Assembly (NCBI RefSeq): GCF_001238275.1
Contig: NZ_LGTB01000009.1
Location: 1 to 64,000, forward strand
Direction of reading: 5' to 3'
Origin: Bradyrhizobium viridifuturi
GTDB lineage: Bacteria > Pseudomonadota > Alphaproteobacteria > Rhizobiales > Xanthobacteraceae
DNA length: 64,000 bases
Part shown: positions 47,718-56,222 of the stretch, piece after piece
Numbering within the stretch: the first letter of the stretch is position 1
How the letters are laid out: every line of letters starts with the position of its first letter
Made by a program: the position numbers and the translations under genes
Notes under the pieces: model-generated
The model's input: the letters and a program-made list of their open reading frames with translations, nothing else
Databases searched by the model: none
Told to the model about the DNA's origin: nothing

Positions 47718-47730
47718 CAGGTGAGACGCT

Positions 47731-48678
47731 ATGAGCACAGCCGAGACCAGTGACGCCGGACCGCGCCTCAAGCCGCTCAGCCCGCTGACCCTGCGCGACC
47801 TGTCGACCAAGTCGAACCTGGCCGGCGTGGTGCGCGCGGCAAGCCACTACGGCATGATCGTGGTCATCGGCGCGCTGATCTGGTTGGTGGCGTCGCGCTA
47901 CGGCCTGCCGTGGGCGCTGCCGCTGATCGCCATCCAGGGCTATTTCGTCGCGTTCCTGTTCATGGTGGTGCACGAAACCGCGCACAAGACCGCGTTCCGC
48001 AATCATGCGCTCAATCTCGTCGTCGGCAATCTCTCCGCCTTTCTGATCGGATTGCCCCACCAGTACTACTGCCTGTTTCACTGGGACCATCACCGCTACA
48101 CCCAGGATCCGGAGAAGGATCCCGAGCTGATCGTCGGTCCCAAGCCTGCATCCGACACCCAGCTTGCGATCGCCTATTCGGGACTGTTGCAGGTCTTGGT
48201 CCGCATCCGCCTGATGCTCCGGCACGCGCTCACCGGAAAGGTGAGCGTGCCGTGGATTCCGCCGCACAAGCGCGCCGCGATCGTGCTGGAAGCGCGGCTC
48301 TATCTTGCCGGTTACCTGCTGCTGCTCGTGGCATCTCTCGCGCTGCACAGCGCGATCCTGCTCTGGGCCTGGATCGTGCCGTTGCTGGCCGGCCAGCTCA
48401 TCCTGCGCCCGTATCTTTATGCAGAGCACACCGGCTGCGAGCGGACGCGGAGCGCGTTCGAGAACACGCGCACCACGATGACAGGCCGGATCATGAAATG
48501 GTTCGCCTGGAACATGCCCTATCATGTCGAGCACCATGCCTATCCGACGGTGCCGTTCCATGCGTTGCCGAAGCTGAACGCCATCGTCGATGGCCACATC
48601 GTCTATCGCGGTCGCAGTTACCGCGCCGTGACGCGCGAGACCTGGGCCTGGTTCCGCCGCCAGCGGCGCTCCGCCTGA
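47731..48678 (+). CDS. Membrane fatty acid desaturase-like protein (three histidine boxes)
   Basis: A 315-residue di-iron membrane desaturase/hydroxylase: HETAH (81-85), HWDHH (117-121), and HVEHH (265-269), plus AEHTGC (231-236), with four hydrophobic spans between them. Family members insert double bonds or hydroxyls into lipids or small molecules; the HETAHKTAF box is also that of RtxC/MocD-like enzymes of rhizobitoxine and rhizopine metabolism, a resemblance I cannot test here. Next to the MetX-like gene and a TetR, it forms a small regulated unit of unknown product. Confidence 0.85.
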   Translation: MSTAETSDAGPRLKPLSPLTLRDLSTKSNLAGVVRAASHYGMIVVIGALIWLVASRYGLPWALPLIAIQGYFVAFLFMVVHETAHKTAFRNHALNLVVGNLSAFLIGLPHQYYCLFHWDHHRYTQDPEKDPELIVGPKPASDTQLAIAYSGLLQVLVRIRLMLRHALTGKVSVPWIPPHKRAAIVLEARLYLAGYLLLLVASLALHSAILLWAWIVPLLAGQLILRPYLYAEHTGCERTRSAFENTRTTMTGRIMKWFAWNMPYHVEHHAYPTVPFHALPKLNAIVDGHIVYRGRSYRAVTRETWAWFRRQRRSA

Positions 48679-48681
48679 TAG

Positions 48682-49340
48682 TCAGGCGTCGGCGCGCGGC
48701 CGCAGCACGAGATTGACGAGATTGCGGGCATAGGCCGGCGTCAGCGGCTTGATGCCGAAGACGTACCGATAGAACAGGCTGCCATAGATCGCGTCATAGA
48801 TGTCGCCGGGCACGCCCGGCGCACCGATGCTGCCGTCCTTCTGGCCGGCCGTGATGATCTCAAGCATCCTGCACGGCGAAGGCCAAGGTAGCGCTGGTAG
48901 AACATCTCCGCCGTGCCGGTCTTCGAGATGCATTCCGAGATCACCGCAAGCTGCACCCGCCCGAACTCGCCCTGCAGCGCCTCGACATAGGTCGCGACAT
49001 GGCGGCGGATGCGGGCCACCGGATTGCCGGCCTCGGGCAGCGGCACGGCCCGCGAGGCCTGGTCGAGGAAGGCATCGATCAGCAAAGCCTCGCGCGACGG
49101 CCACCATTTGTAGATCGTCATCTTCGAGACGTTGGAGTGCCGCGCGATTGCGTCGATCGTGGTGGCCGCAAGGTCGGTGGTCGCCATCAGCGTATAGGCA
49201 CTTTGCAGGATCGCGGCCGTGGTTGCAGCCGAGCGCGGCCGGCCGCGCCGCCCGGTTGCCGCATCCTCCGTCTCTGCCTTGCCGCCCGCCATGGCCGGAT
49301 TCGCGTCCCGCGTTTGAATCATCGTTTCGTGCACCGGCAT
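48682..49340 (-). pseudogene. TetR family regulator, interrupted by a one-base deletion
   Basis: About 219 residues in two frames. The first carries a Gly/Arg linker (TGRRGRPRSAAT) and a clear TetR HTH (LAATTIDAIARHSNVSKMTIYKWWPSREALL), then AEMFYQRYLGLRRA. About one base is missing at 48869-48872 (GCC-AGG-ATG or GCA-GGG-ATG expected), after which MLEIITAGQKDGSIGAPGVPGDIYDAIYG continues a normal TetR C-terminal domain to the stop. It is convergent with the MetX-like/desaturase operon and is its likely regulator. Start at the outer ATG; a second ATG lies six codons in. Confidence 0.8.
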
Positions 49341-49515
49341 AGCACGGAATCGAACCCTGGATGAGACCAGCGCCGAAACCGGCCCGTCACAGCGGGACGT
49401 GGCGGGCTTGCACGCCTGCAACCAAAGTCCGATCATGCGGTTGGTATTCGGCATCGGCTTGTGATTCTCGCCGCTCGGCATCGGCCGGCCGGTGGGTAGC
49501 AGCGCGAGGACGGCC

Positions 49516-50445
49516 ATGAGTGACCTGCTTCGCATCGCCATCGTGGGTTTCGGCGAGATCGCCGGCCGGCAGCACCTGCCTGCGATCGCGAAGACATCGG
49601 GCGCGGCGTTGGTCGCGGTGGTCGATCCGGTCAAGACCCCGCCCGGCCTGCCGCATTTCCGCGATCTACCGGAATTGTTGCGCGACGGGCCGGAGATCGA
49701 TGCGGTCGCGCTGTGCACGCCACCGCAGACGCGTCATGCGCTGGCCGCTGCTGCGCTCGCCGCGGGCAAGCATGTGCTGCTGGAGAAGCCGCCGGGCGCC
49801 ACGTTGAGCGAGCTCACGCCGTTGATCGCCGCCGCGCATCAGGCGGGCCGGACGTTGTTCGCGACATGGCATTCGCGTTACGCACCCGCGGTTGGTCCGG
49901 CGCGCAAGCTGATCGCCGGCCGCACGATCAACAAGGTGGCCGTCATCTGGAAGGAAGACGTCCGCGTCTGGCATCCCGGCCACGCCTGGATATTCGAGGC
50001 AGGCGGCTTCGGCGTGTTCGATCCCGGCATCAACGCGCTATCGATCCTGACCGAGATCCTGCCGTATCACGTCTTCGTCAAAAGTGCGCTGCTGGACTTT
50101 CCTGCCAATCGGGAGATGCCGATTGCAGCAGCAATCGAACTGTCCGATGCGTACGGCTTGCCGATCCACGCCGAGTTCGATTTCCGCCAGGCCGGGCCGC
50201 CGAGCTGGGACATCCTGTGCGAGACCGACGCAGGGCCCGTGACATTGTCGAAAGGCGGTCGGCAGCTCCGCGACGGCAACCGGCTGGTGGTCGATGCCAC
50301 GGATGAGGAATACCCCGCCCTCTACCGTCGCTTCGTCGCGCTGACGTCGGACGGAAAATCCGACGTCGACCTCGCGCCCTTGCAGCTCGTCGCCGATAGC
50401 TTCATGCTGGGGCGACGGCGCCTCGTCGAGGCGTTCGAGGACTGA
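49516..50445 (+). CDS. D-galactose 1-dehydrogenase-like oxidoreductase (Gfo/Idh/MocA family)
   Basis: A 309-residue Gfo/Idh/MocA dehydrogenase with the Rossmann motif GFGEIAGRQHLPAI and substrate motif EKPPGATL. It is followed two bases later by a galactose mutarotase and then a lactonase-like gene, the arrangement of the De Ley-Doudoroff route in which galactose is oxidised to galactonolactone. That context makes galactose (or arabinose/fucose) dehydrogenase the most likely activity. ATG at MSDLLRI chosen; eight extra codons upstream are weak. Confidence 0.82.
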   Translation: MSDLLRIAIVGFGEIAGRQHLPAIAKTSGAALVAVVDPVKTPPGLPHFRDLPELLRDGPEIDAVALCTPPQTRHALAAAALAAGKHVLLEKPPGATLSELTPLIAAAHQAGRTLFATWHSRYAPAVGPARKLIAGRTINKVAVIWKEDVRVWHPGHAWIFEAGGFGVFDPGINALSILTEILPYHVFVKSALLDFPANREMPIAAAIELSDAYGLPIHAEFDFRQAGPPSWDILCETDAGPVTLSKGGRQLRDGNRLVVDATDEEYPALYRRFVALTSDGKSDVDLAPLQLVADSFMLGRRRLVEAFED

Positions 50446-50447
50446 AA

Positions 50448-51518
50448 ATGACATCAGCCAGCATTACGCGCGCCCCCTTCGGCACATTGCACGACGGCAC
50501 AACGGTCGAGCGCGTGACGTTGCGCGGCGCGCAGGGGTTTGAGGCCGCGATCCTTCCCTTCGGCGCGACGCTGCAAGCGCTGCGCACGCCCGATCGCGAC
50601 GAGCATTGCGACGACGTCGTGCTTGGCCATGACGAGTTCGACGGTTACCTCGCGCAGCGCAAGTTCTTCGGCGCGACCATCGGGCGCTACGCCAATCGCA
50701 TCGCCGCCGCGCGCTTCATGCTCGACGGCGAGGCGGTGACACTTGAGGCCAACAACGGTCCCAACGCGCTGCATGGCGGGCCGCAGGGCTTTGATCGTAG
50801 GCTGTGGCGGATCGTCGAACTGTCGGATGAGCCGGGGCCGACGCTGGTGCTTGAACGCGAAAGCCCGCATGGCGAAGAGGGCTATCCGGGTACGCTCCAG
50901 ACACGGGTGACCTACTGCGTGCGCGCTCCGATGGAACTCTCGGTCACCTATGAGGCGACGAGCGACCGGCCGACCTACCTTAATCTCACCAACCACAGTT
51001 TCTTCAATCTCGACGGCGCGCGCTCAGGCAGGCAGATCCTTGACCATCGCTTGACGATCGCGTCCGACCATTTCCTTGCGGTGGACGCCACGGCGATCCC
51101 GTTGCCGGGGCCGCCGCGGCCGGTCGACGGCACACCGTTCGACTTCCGCAAGCCCACGGCGATCGGCGCGCGGATCAGGATGAATGACGAGCAGCTGCGG
51201 CTCGGGCGCGGCTACGACCACAATTTCTGCCTGGCCTCGGGGACAGGCCTTCACTTTGCCGCCCGCCTCGAGGCGCCGCACAGCGGGCGCGTGATGGAGC
51301 TGTTCACCGATCAGCCGGGATTGCAGTTCTATTCCGGCAACTTCCTCGACGGCTCGACCGCCGGCAAGGGTGATCGGTTGTATCGGCAGTCCGACGCGCT
51401 CTGTCTAGAGCCGCACGCCTGGCCGGATACGCCGAACCGGCCTGACTTTCCATCGGCGAGGCTCGATCCCGGCCAGATCTACCGGCGCAGTATCGTCTAC
51501 CGATTTTCAACCGTGTGA
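50448..51518 (+). CDS. galM: Aldose 1-epimerase (galactose mutarotase)
   Basis: A 356-residue galactose mutarotase-like protein with ATIGRYANRIAAARF, NGPNALHGGPQGFD, LTNHSFFNLDG and RGYDHNFCL, which contain the catalytic His and Glu region. It interconverts alpha and beta sugar anomers, feeding the beta form to the adjoining dehydrogenase. Two bases separate it from the dehydrogenase gene, and eight from the lactonase-like gene. Confidence 0.9.
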   Translation: MTSASITRAPFGTLHDGTTVERVTLRGAQGFEAAILPFGATLQALRTPDRDEHCDDVVLGHDEFDGYLAQRKFFGATIGRYANRIAAARFMLDGEAVTLEANNGPNALHGGPQGFDRRLWRIVELSDEPGPTLVLERESPHGEEGYPGTLQTRVTYCVRAPMELSVTYEATSDRPTYLNLTNHSFFNLDGARSGRQILDHRLTIASDHFLAVDATAIPLPGPPRPVDGTPFDFRKPTAIGARIRMNDEQLRLGRGYDHNFCLASGTGLHFAARLEAPHSGRVMELFTDQPGLQFYSGNFLDGSTAGKGDRLYRQSDALCLEPHAWPDTPNRPDFPSARLDPGQIYRRSIVYRFSTV

Positions 51519-51526
51519 GTGACGCA

Positions 51527-52431
51527 ATGACGGACCGTGCCGCCGAGCCGCTGATGGAAGAGGTGCCTACATCCGTGCTGTCGGCCGAACGTTGTCATCT
51601 CGGCGAAGGCCCGACCTATGACGCCGCGACCGATACCGCCTGGTGGTTCGACATCCGCGAGCGTCGCCTGTTCGAGCATCATTTTGCGGCTGGCCGCACC
51701 GTCATTCACGCGCTGCCGAAGATGGCGAGCGCGTTGGCGCGGATCGATGGCGAGCGGCAGCTGATCCTGACCGAGGATGGACTTTACGTCCGGCAAGTCG
51801 CCGGCGGACGCCTCGAGCTGTTCGCCGCGCTGGAGGCCGACAATCCGCTGACGCGCTCCAACGATGCACGCGTGCATCCGTCGGGTACGTTCTGGCTCGG
51901 CACCATGGGGCGCCAGGCCGAGCAGGGTGCCGGCGCGATCTACGCGCTGCAGGGGGGCCGCATTACACGGCTCTATCCCGGGATCACGATCCCGAACGCA
52001 ATCTGCTTTTCGCCCGCGGGCGACGTCGGTTATTTCGCCGACACCGCGACCAACGTCCTGCATCGCGTGCCGCTCGATCCGGCAACGGGATTGCCGACCG
52101 GCGAGCCCATCGATCTGATCAGACATCACGGCGGCGGCGGGCTCGACGGCGCTGTCGTCGACGCCGACGGGATGATCTGGAATGCGCGCTGGGGCGGTGG
52201 CTGCGTCGATGTCTACGATCTATCCGGCCGCACCTGCGCTCGCTGAAGGTGCCTGCGCGCCAGTCGAGTTGCCCGGCCTTTGTCGGCCGCGATTTCTCGC
52301 GCGTGCTGGTCACCTCGGCCTGGCAGGACATGAACGAGGCGCAGCGCGCGACCGATCCCGGCCACGGCCAGACCTTCCTGCTCGATGCGGCGGCACGCGG
52401 CCGGGCCGAGCCTGACGTGAGATTGTCCTGA
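51527..52431 (+). pseudogene. SMP-30/gluconolactonase-like lactonase, interrupted by a one-base deletion
   Basis: About 301 residues in two frames. The first runs MTDRAAEPLMEEVPTSVLSAERCHLGEGPTYD (residues start to about 30), WWFDIRERRLF, NDARVHPSGTFWLGTMG, IPNAICFSPAGD to GGCVDVYDLSGR, a typical SMP-30 beta-propeller with metal-binding Glu, Asn and Asp. One C is missing at about 52231 (GGCCGC-CAC expected), after which LRSLKVPARQSSCPAFVG and VTSAWQDMNEA complete it. SMP-30 enzymes hydrolyse aldonolactones, so this is the lactonase of the galactose route. Probably whole in reality. Confidence 0.82.
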
Positions 52432-52490
52432 CCGCGGGCTTGCCGCAGGTATTGTTGACGTGACCTGAATATTTGGACGATAGTACAAAT

Positions 52491-53225
52491 ATGGTCCGCA
52501 AGCCCGCCAAGTCCAACGTCAAGGCCACTAGCACCCGCAAGCCGAACATGCGCGAGGCGATCCTTGCCGCAGCAGAGGAGTTGTTCTCGACCTACGGCTT
52601 CAACGCCGTCTCGGTGCGCGACATCGCGCAGGCCGCCGGCGCCAATCCCGGCAGCGTGACCTATCATTTCAAGACCAAGGACGGCCTGCTGCTCGAGATC
52701 TATCGGCGTCACTGCGGCCCGATGAACCGGCGGCGCTCCGAGCTGTTGGCGGCGGCGCGGCGGGTGCGCGATTTGCAGGACCGACTGGAGGCGATCGTGC
52801 GTGCCTATGTGCTGCCGGCCTTCAGCTCGGGCAGCGACCTCGCCGGCGGCGGAACGCGGTTCACGCGATTGCGTGCGATCATGTCCGCCGAGGGCAACGA
52901 GGTGGTGCGCAAGATCATCGCGCAGACCTTCGACGACACCAGCCACGCCTTCATCGACGCGATCCATGACAGCCTGCCGCATATCCCGCGAACCGATCTG
53001 GTCTGGCGCGGCCACTTCCTGCTCGGCGCGCTGTACTACACGCTCGTGACGCCGGAGCGGGTCTCGCGGCTGTCGCGCGGCAGTGCCGACGGCACCGATG
53101 CCGGCCATGCGATCGAGGAGTTGGTGCGCGCGACCGTTGCCGCGCTGCAGGCTCCACCGCTCGATCCGGCGATGCCCGCACCGCGCAAGGCGCCGGGCGC
53201 GGTGCCAGGACGAGCGCTGACCTGA
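52491..53225 (+). CDS. TetR family transcriptional regulator
   Basis: A 244-residue TetR protein with a lysine-rich N-terminal tail, HTH LSTYGFNAVSVRDIAQAAGANPGSVTYHF-type region (residues about 35-63) and a ligand domain of the TetR_C_ group with RRSELLAAARRVRDL and a long LHFLLGALYYTL helix. It leads a cluster of a decarboxylase-like, a dehydrogenase and an SDR gene, so it probably controls that cassette. ATG after AGTACAAAT chosen; the TTG six codons upstream is an alternative. Confidence 0.88.
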   Translation: MVRKPAKSNVKATSTRKPNMREAILAAAEELFSTYGFNAVSVRDIAQAAGANPGSVTYHFKTKDGLLLEIYRRHCGPMNRRRSELLAAARRVRDLQDRLEAIVRAYVLPAFSSGSDLAGGGTRFTRLRAIMSAEGNEVVRKIIAQTFDDTSHAFIDAIHDSLPHIPRTDLVWRGHFLLGALYYTLVTPERVSRLSRGSADGTDAGHAIEELVRATVAALQAPPLDPAMPAPRKAPGAVPGRALT

Positions 53226-53244
53226 CCCCGCGGAGTTCGTCGCC

Positions 53245-54114
53245 ATGGAGAAACTTCGGCTGCGCACCGTGCTTGGCAATCACCCGCACATCCAGGCGGT
53301 GAAGCGTGGTGAGCTGTGTTCGGAGCTGTTCGATCTCGACTTCACCGAGTTCACGCCGACCAATACCGCGTTCAAGCCGATGGTGCGTGAGCAGGCGTTT
53401 GACGTCTGCGAGATGGCGATCGTGACCTATCTGATGGCAAGGGCGCACGGCAAGCCGCTGGTGCTGCTGCCGGCGGCGATGGTCGGCCGCTTCCAGCATG
53501 GCCACGCACTCTATCGCGCCGATCAGGATCCGCTTGTGCCTGGTGATCTCGAAGGCAAGCGGGTCGGCACCCGCTCGTTCACGACCACGACAGGGGCGTG
53601 GATGCGCGGCATCCTCGCCAATGACCATGGCGTCAATCTCGACAGGATCAATTGGGTGACGTTCGAGGATCCGCACGTCGCCGAATATGTCGACCGCACC
53701 GAACGTGCACCGAAGGGCAGCGCCATCATCGAGATGCTGAAGCGCGGCGAGCTCGATGCCGTGCTGGGCGAGACCTCGAGCGATCCGGCGCTCAGGCCAT
53801 TGTTCGCCGATCCGGCGGCAGAGGCGACGCGGTGGTACGCGCGGCATGGCGTCGTGCCGGTCAACCATCTGGTGGTGGTGACCGAACAGCTCGCGACCTC
53901 GCGGCCCGATGTGGTGCGGAGCCTCTACGATCTTCTCAAGCGCGCCAAGGCGAGCGCCGGTCCGGCGAGTGTGCCGGATCTGCTGCCGTTCGGCGTCGAG
54001 GCCAACCGCAAGCCGCTCGAACGGATGATCGACTATTGCGCCCAGCAGGCGTTGATACCGCGACGTGTCGCGGTCGACGAGTTGTTCAACGCCACAACAC
54101 GGGACTTGAACTGA
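53245..54114 (+). CDS. 4,5-dihydroxyphthalate decarboxylase-like protein
   Basis: A 289-residue protein resembling Pht5-type 4,5-dihydroxyphthalate decarboxylases, which have a periplasmic-binding-protein-like fold: FDVCEMAIVTYLMAR, LPAAMVGRFQHG (typical FRHS-like segment), GKRVGTRSFTTTTGAWMRG and HGVNLDRINWVTFEDPHVAEY. No signal peptide, so cytoplasmic. It lies 19 bases downstream of the TetR gene and directly abuts (TGATG) a dehydrogenase gene. Actual substrate is probably a hydroxylated aromatic or heteroaromatic acid, but not deduced. Confidence 0.75.
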   Translation: MEKLRLRTVLGNHPHIQAVKRGELCSELFDLDFTEFTPTNTAFKPMVREQAFDVCEMAIVTYLMARAHGKPLVLLPAAMVGRFQHGHALYRADQDPLVPGDLEGKRVGTRSFTTTTGAWMRGILANDHGVNLDRINWVTFEDPHVAEYVDRTERAPKGSAIIEMLKRGELDAVLGETSSDPALRPLFADPAAEATRWYARHGVVPVNHLVVVTEQLATSRPDVVRSLYDLLKRAKASAGPASVPDLLPFGVEANRKPLERMIDYCAQQALIPRRVAVDELFNATTRDLN

Positions 54115-55037
54115 TGACCATCTCCGGCGATCCCAGGCAATGGCAGGTCGGCATGCTCGGCTATGGCGAGGTCGGCCGCATCCTCGCCGAAGATCTGCGC
54201 CAGCAGGGCATCAAGGTCGCAGCCTACGACATCAAGCTCGACCGCGGGCAGGGCGCGACGCTGCGCGCGCATGCGGCTGAGATCGATGTCGTGCTTGCGG
54301 AATCGCATGCCGATCTCGCGGCGCGGGCCGATTTCATCATCTCGGCGGTGACGGCGAGCCAGGCGGTGCCGGTCGCCGAGGCCTGCGCGCCCGCAATCCG
54401 GAACGGCGCCTGGTTCCTGGATTTCAACTCGGCCTCGCCCGGCGCCAAGCGGCGCGCGGCGGCGCACATCGATGGCGCCGGCGGCCGCTATGTCGAGGGC
54501 GCGGTGATGACCTCGCTGCCGCCGTACCGGATCAAGGTGCCGCTATTGCTCGGCGGCCAGGGCGCGCGGGCGCTGGCGCCGCTGCTGGTCGCGCTCGGAT
54601 TCGCGGCGAAGGTTGCGAGCGACGAGCTCGGCGTGTCCTCGGCGGTCAAGATGTGCCGCAGCATCATGATCAAGGGCCTGGAGGCGATGGTGATCGAGAG
54701 CTTCACCACAGCGCGCGCCTACGGCGTCGAGGACGCGGTGCTCGCCTCGCTCAAGGAGACTTTTCCCGGCATCGACTGGGAGAAGCAGGGCGCCTATTTC
54801 TTCCAGCGGGTGATCGAGCATGGCCGGCGGCGCGCCGAGGAAGTGCGCGAGGTGGCGGAGACCGTGCGCGAGGCCGGGCTGACGCCATGGTCCGCATCCG
54901 GCACCGCCGAGCGGCAGGGCTGGATCGCCGATCTGGCCGACGAGGGCGTGTTCGGGCGTAAGGGAATGGCTGACTTCGCCCGCAGCGCCGATTGGCGGAC
55001 CGAGGCCGACCGGATTCTCGCGCGCATCAAATCCTGA
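54114..55037 (+). CDS. NAD-binding 6-phosphogluconate/3-hydroxyisobutyrate dehydrogenase-like protein with DUF1932 C terminus
   Basis: A 307-residue protein with a Rossmann start MLGYGEVGRILAEDLRQQGI and FISAVTAS, then a DUF1932-type all-helical C-terminal half (SVKMCRSIMIKGLEAMVIES, FFQRVIEHGRRRAEEV). The family oxidises beta-hydroxyacids. The start overlaps the previous stop. Together with the decarboxylase-like and SDR genes it suggests a three-enzyme degradation of a ring or hydroxyacid compound; no specific pathway recognised. Confidence 0.78.
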   Translation: MTISGDPRQWQVGMLGYGEVGRILAEDLRQQGIKVAAYDIKLDRGQGATLRAHAAEIDVVLAESHADLAARADFIISAVTASQAVPVAEACAPAIRNGAWFLDFNSASPGAKRRAAAHIDGAGGRYVEGAVMTSLPPYRIKVPLLLGGQGARALAPLLVALGFAAKVASDELGVSSAVKMCRSIMIKGLEAMVIESFTTARAYGVEDAVLASLKETFPGIDWEKQGAYFFQRVIEHGRRRAEEVREVAETVREAGLTPWSASGTAERQGWIADLADEGVFGRKGMADFARSADWRTEADRILARIKS

Positions 55038-55125
55038 GGGCTGCGCGCGCGGAGAATCCGCCGCGTTCCCTGCCGCCGCACAATACGCTATTGCTCTATG
55101 AACAATTTGTTCTGGAGACACTCCC

Positions 55126-55908
55126 ATGAAGAATTCCGGCAAGGTCGTCGCCATCACCGGAGCGGCGCGTGGTATCGGCAAGGCCTGCGCCGCGCGCTTC
55201 CTGGCCGATGGCGCCAGGGTCGTCATTTCGGATGTCGACGCCGCCGGGCTCGTCCACGCCGCTCAGGAACTCGGACATGACGATCGGTTGCGGGCCGTCG
55301 AAGCCGACGTCAGCAAGCGCGCCGATGTCGATCGTATCGTCGCGACCGCGGTGAAGGAGTTCGGCCGGCTCGACGTCATGGTCAACAATGCCGGCGTCGC
55401 GCGCAACCGCGACTTCCTCGACATCACCGAGGCCGAGTTCGACGACGTGATGGGGATCAATCTGAAGGGCGCGTTCTTCGGCGTGCAGGCCGCGGCGCGC
55501 CAGATGATCGCGCAGGGCGGTGGCGGCGTCGTCGTCAACATGTCCTCGGTCAACGCACTGCTCGCGATCCCCTCGCTTGCGACCTACGCGATGTCCAAGG
55601 GCGCGATGAAGCAGCTGACCTCGGTGGCCGCCGTGGCGCTGGCGCCGCACGGCATTCGCGTCGTGGCGGTCGGGCCCGGCACGATCCTGACCGAGATGGT
55701 GGCGACCGCGATCTTCTCGTCGGAGGACGCGCGGCGCAGCGTGCTGTCGCGCACGCCTGCCGGCCGCTGCGGCGAGCCGAGCGAGGTTGCCTCCGTCGTG
55801 GCGTTCCTCGCCAGCGACGATGCCTCCTACATCACCGGCCAGACCATCTATCCCGACGGCGGGCGGTTGATCCTCAACTACACGGTGCCGGTCTCGGAGA
55901 AGAAGTAG
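55126..55908 (+). CDS. SDR family oxidoreductase
   Basis: A 260-residue classical SDR with ITGAARGIGKACAARFL, NNAG, catalytic Ser in NMSSVNA and Tyr/Lys in YAMSKGA, and ITGQTIYPDGG at the end. Close to 3-oxoacyl reductase or cyclohexanol/hydroxy-acid dehydrogenase groups. It is 88 bases downstream of the DUF1932-type gene on the same strand, so probably part of the same cassette. Preceded by CTCCC-poor RBS; ATG well placed. Confidence 0.88.
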   Translation: MKNSGKVVAITGAARGIGKACAARFLADGARVVISDVDAAGLVHAAQELGHDDRLRAVEADVSKRADVDRIVATAVKEFGRLDVMVNNAGVARNRDFLDITEAEFDDVMGINLKGAFFGVQAAARQMIAQGGGGVVVNMSSVNALLAIPSLATYAMSKGAMKQLTSVAAVALAPHGIRVVAVGPGTILTEMVATAIFSSEDARRSVLSRTPAGRCGEPSEVASVVAFLASDDASYITGQTIYPDGGRLILNYTVPVSEKK

Positions 55909-56044
55909 GGCGCTGCCAAAATATCGAAAACAACCCCATGCAAAGCAGCGGCCGGCGGTCGAACAGGCGACTTGACACGTCGGGCAACTCAGGGATAGAT
56001 TTCTAATATTCAGAAATTGCGCAGGCGGCGTCCCCATGCTCTTC

Positions 56045-56141
56045 ATCGCCCGGTTTAACCGGGCGATCCAGTTCGCCGCGGCTTCTCGGTTCAACAACAT
56101 TCGTCTCTGGAATACTGGATCGCCCGGTCAAGCCGGGCGAT
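56045..56141. repeat. Paired ATCGCCCGG / CCGGGCGAT repeat
   Basis: Two hairpins with matching arms (ATCGCCCGGTTTAACCGGGCGAT-type at 56045-56067, shown in halves, and ATCGCCCGG/CCGGGCGAT at 56119-56141) flank a spacer of about 51 bases, an arrangement of REP-like pairs in Bradyrhizobium. It fills most of the gap 55909-56222 between the SDR and the enoyl-CoA hydratase genes; I see no gene there. Confidence 0.75.
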
Positions 56142-56222
56142 GACAGTTTGTTGCGTGGCGGCAGGGTCGCGTGCTCCGATCCGGTACCGGTGCGCAGCCA
56201 GGCCACTGCCCCGACCGCATCG

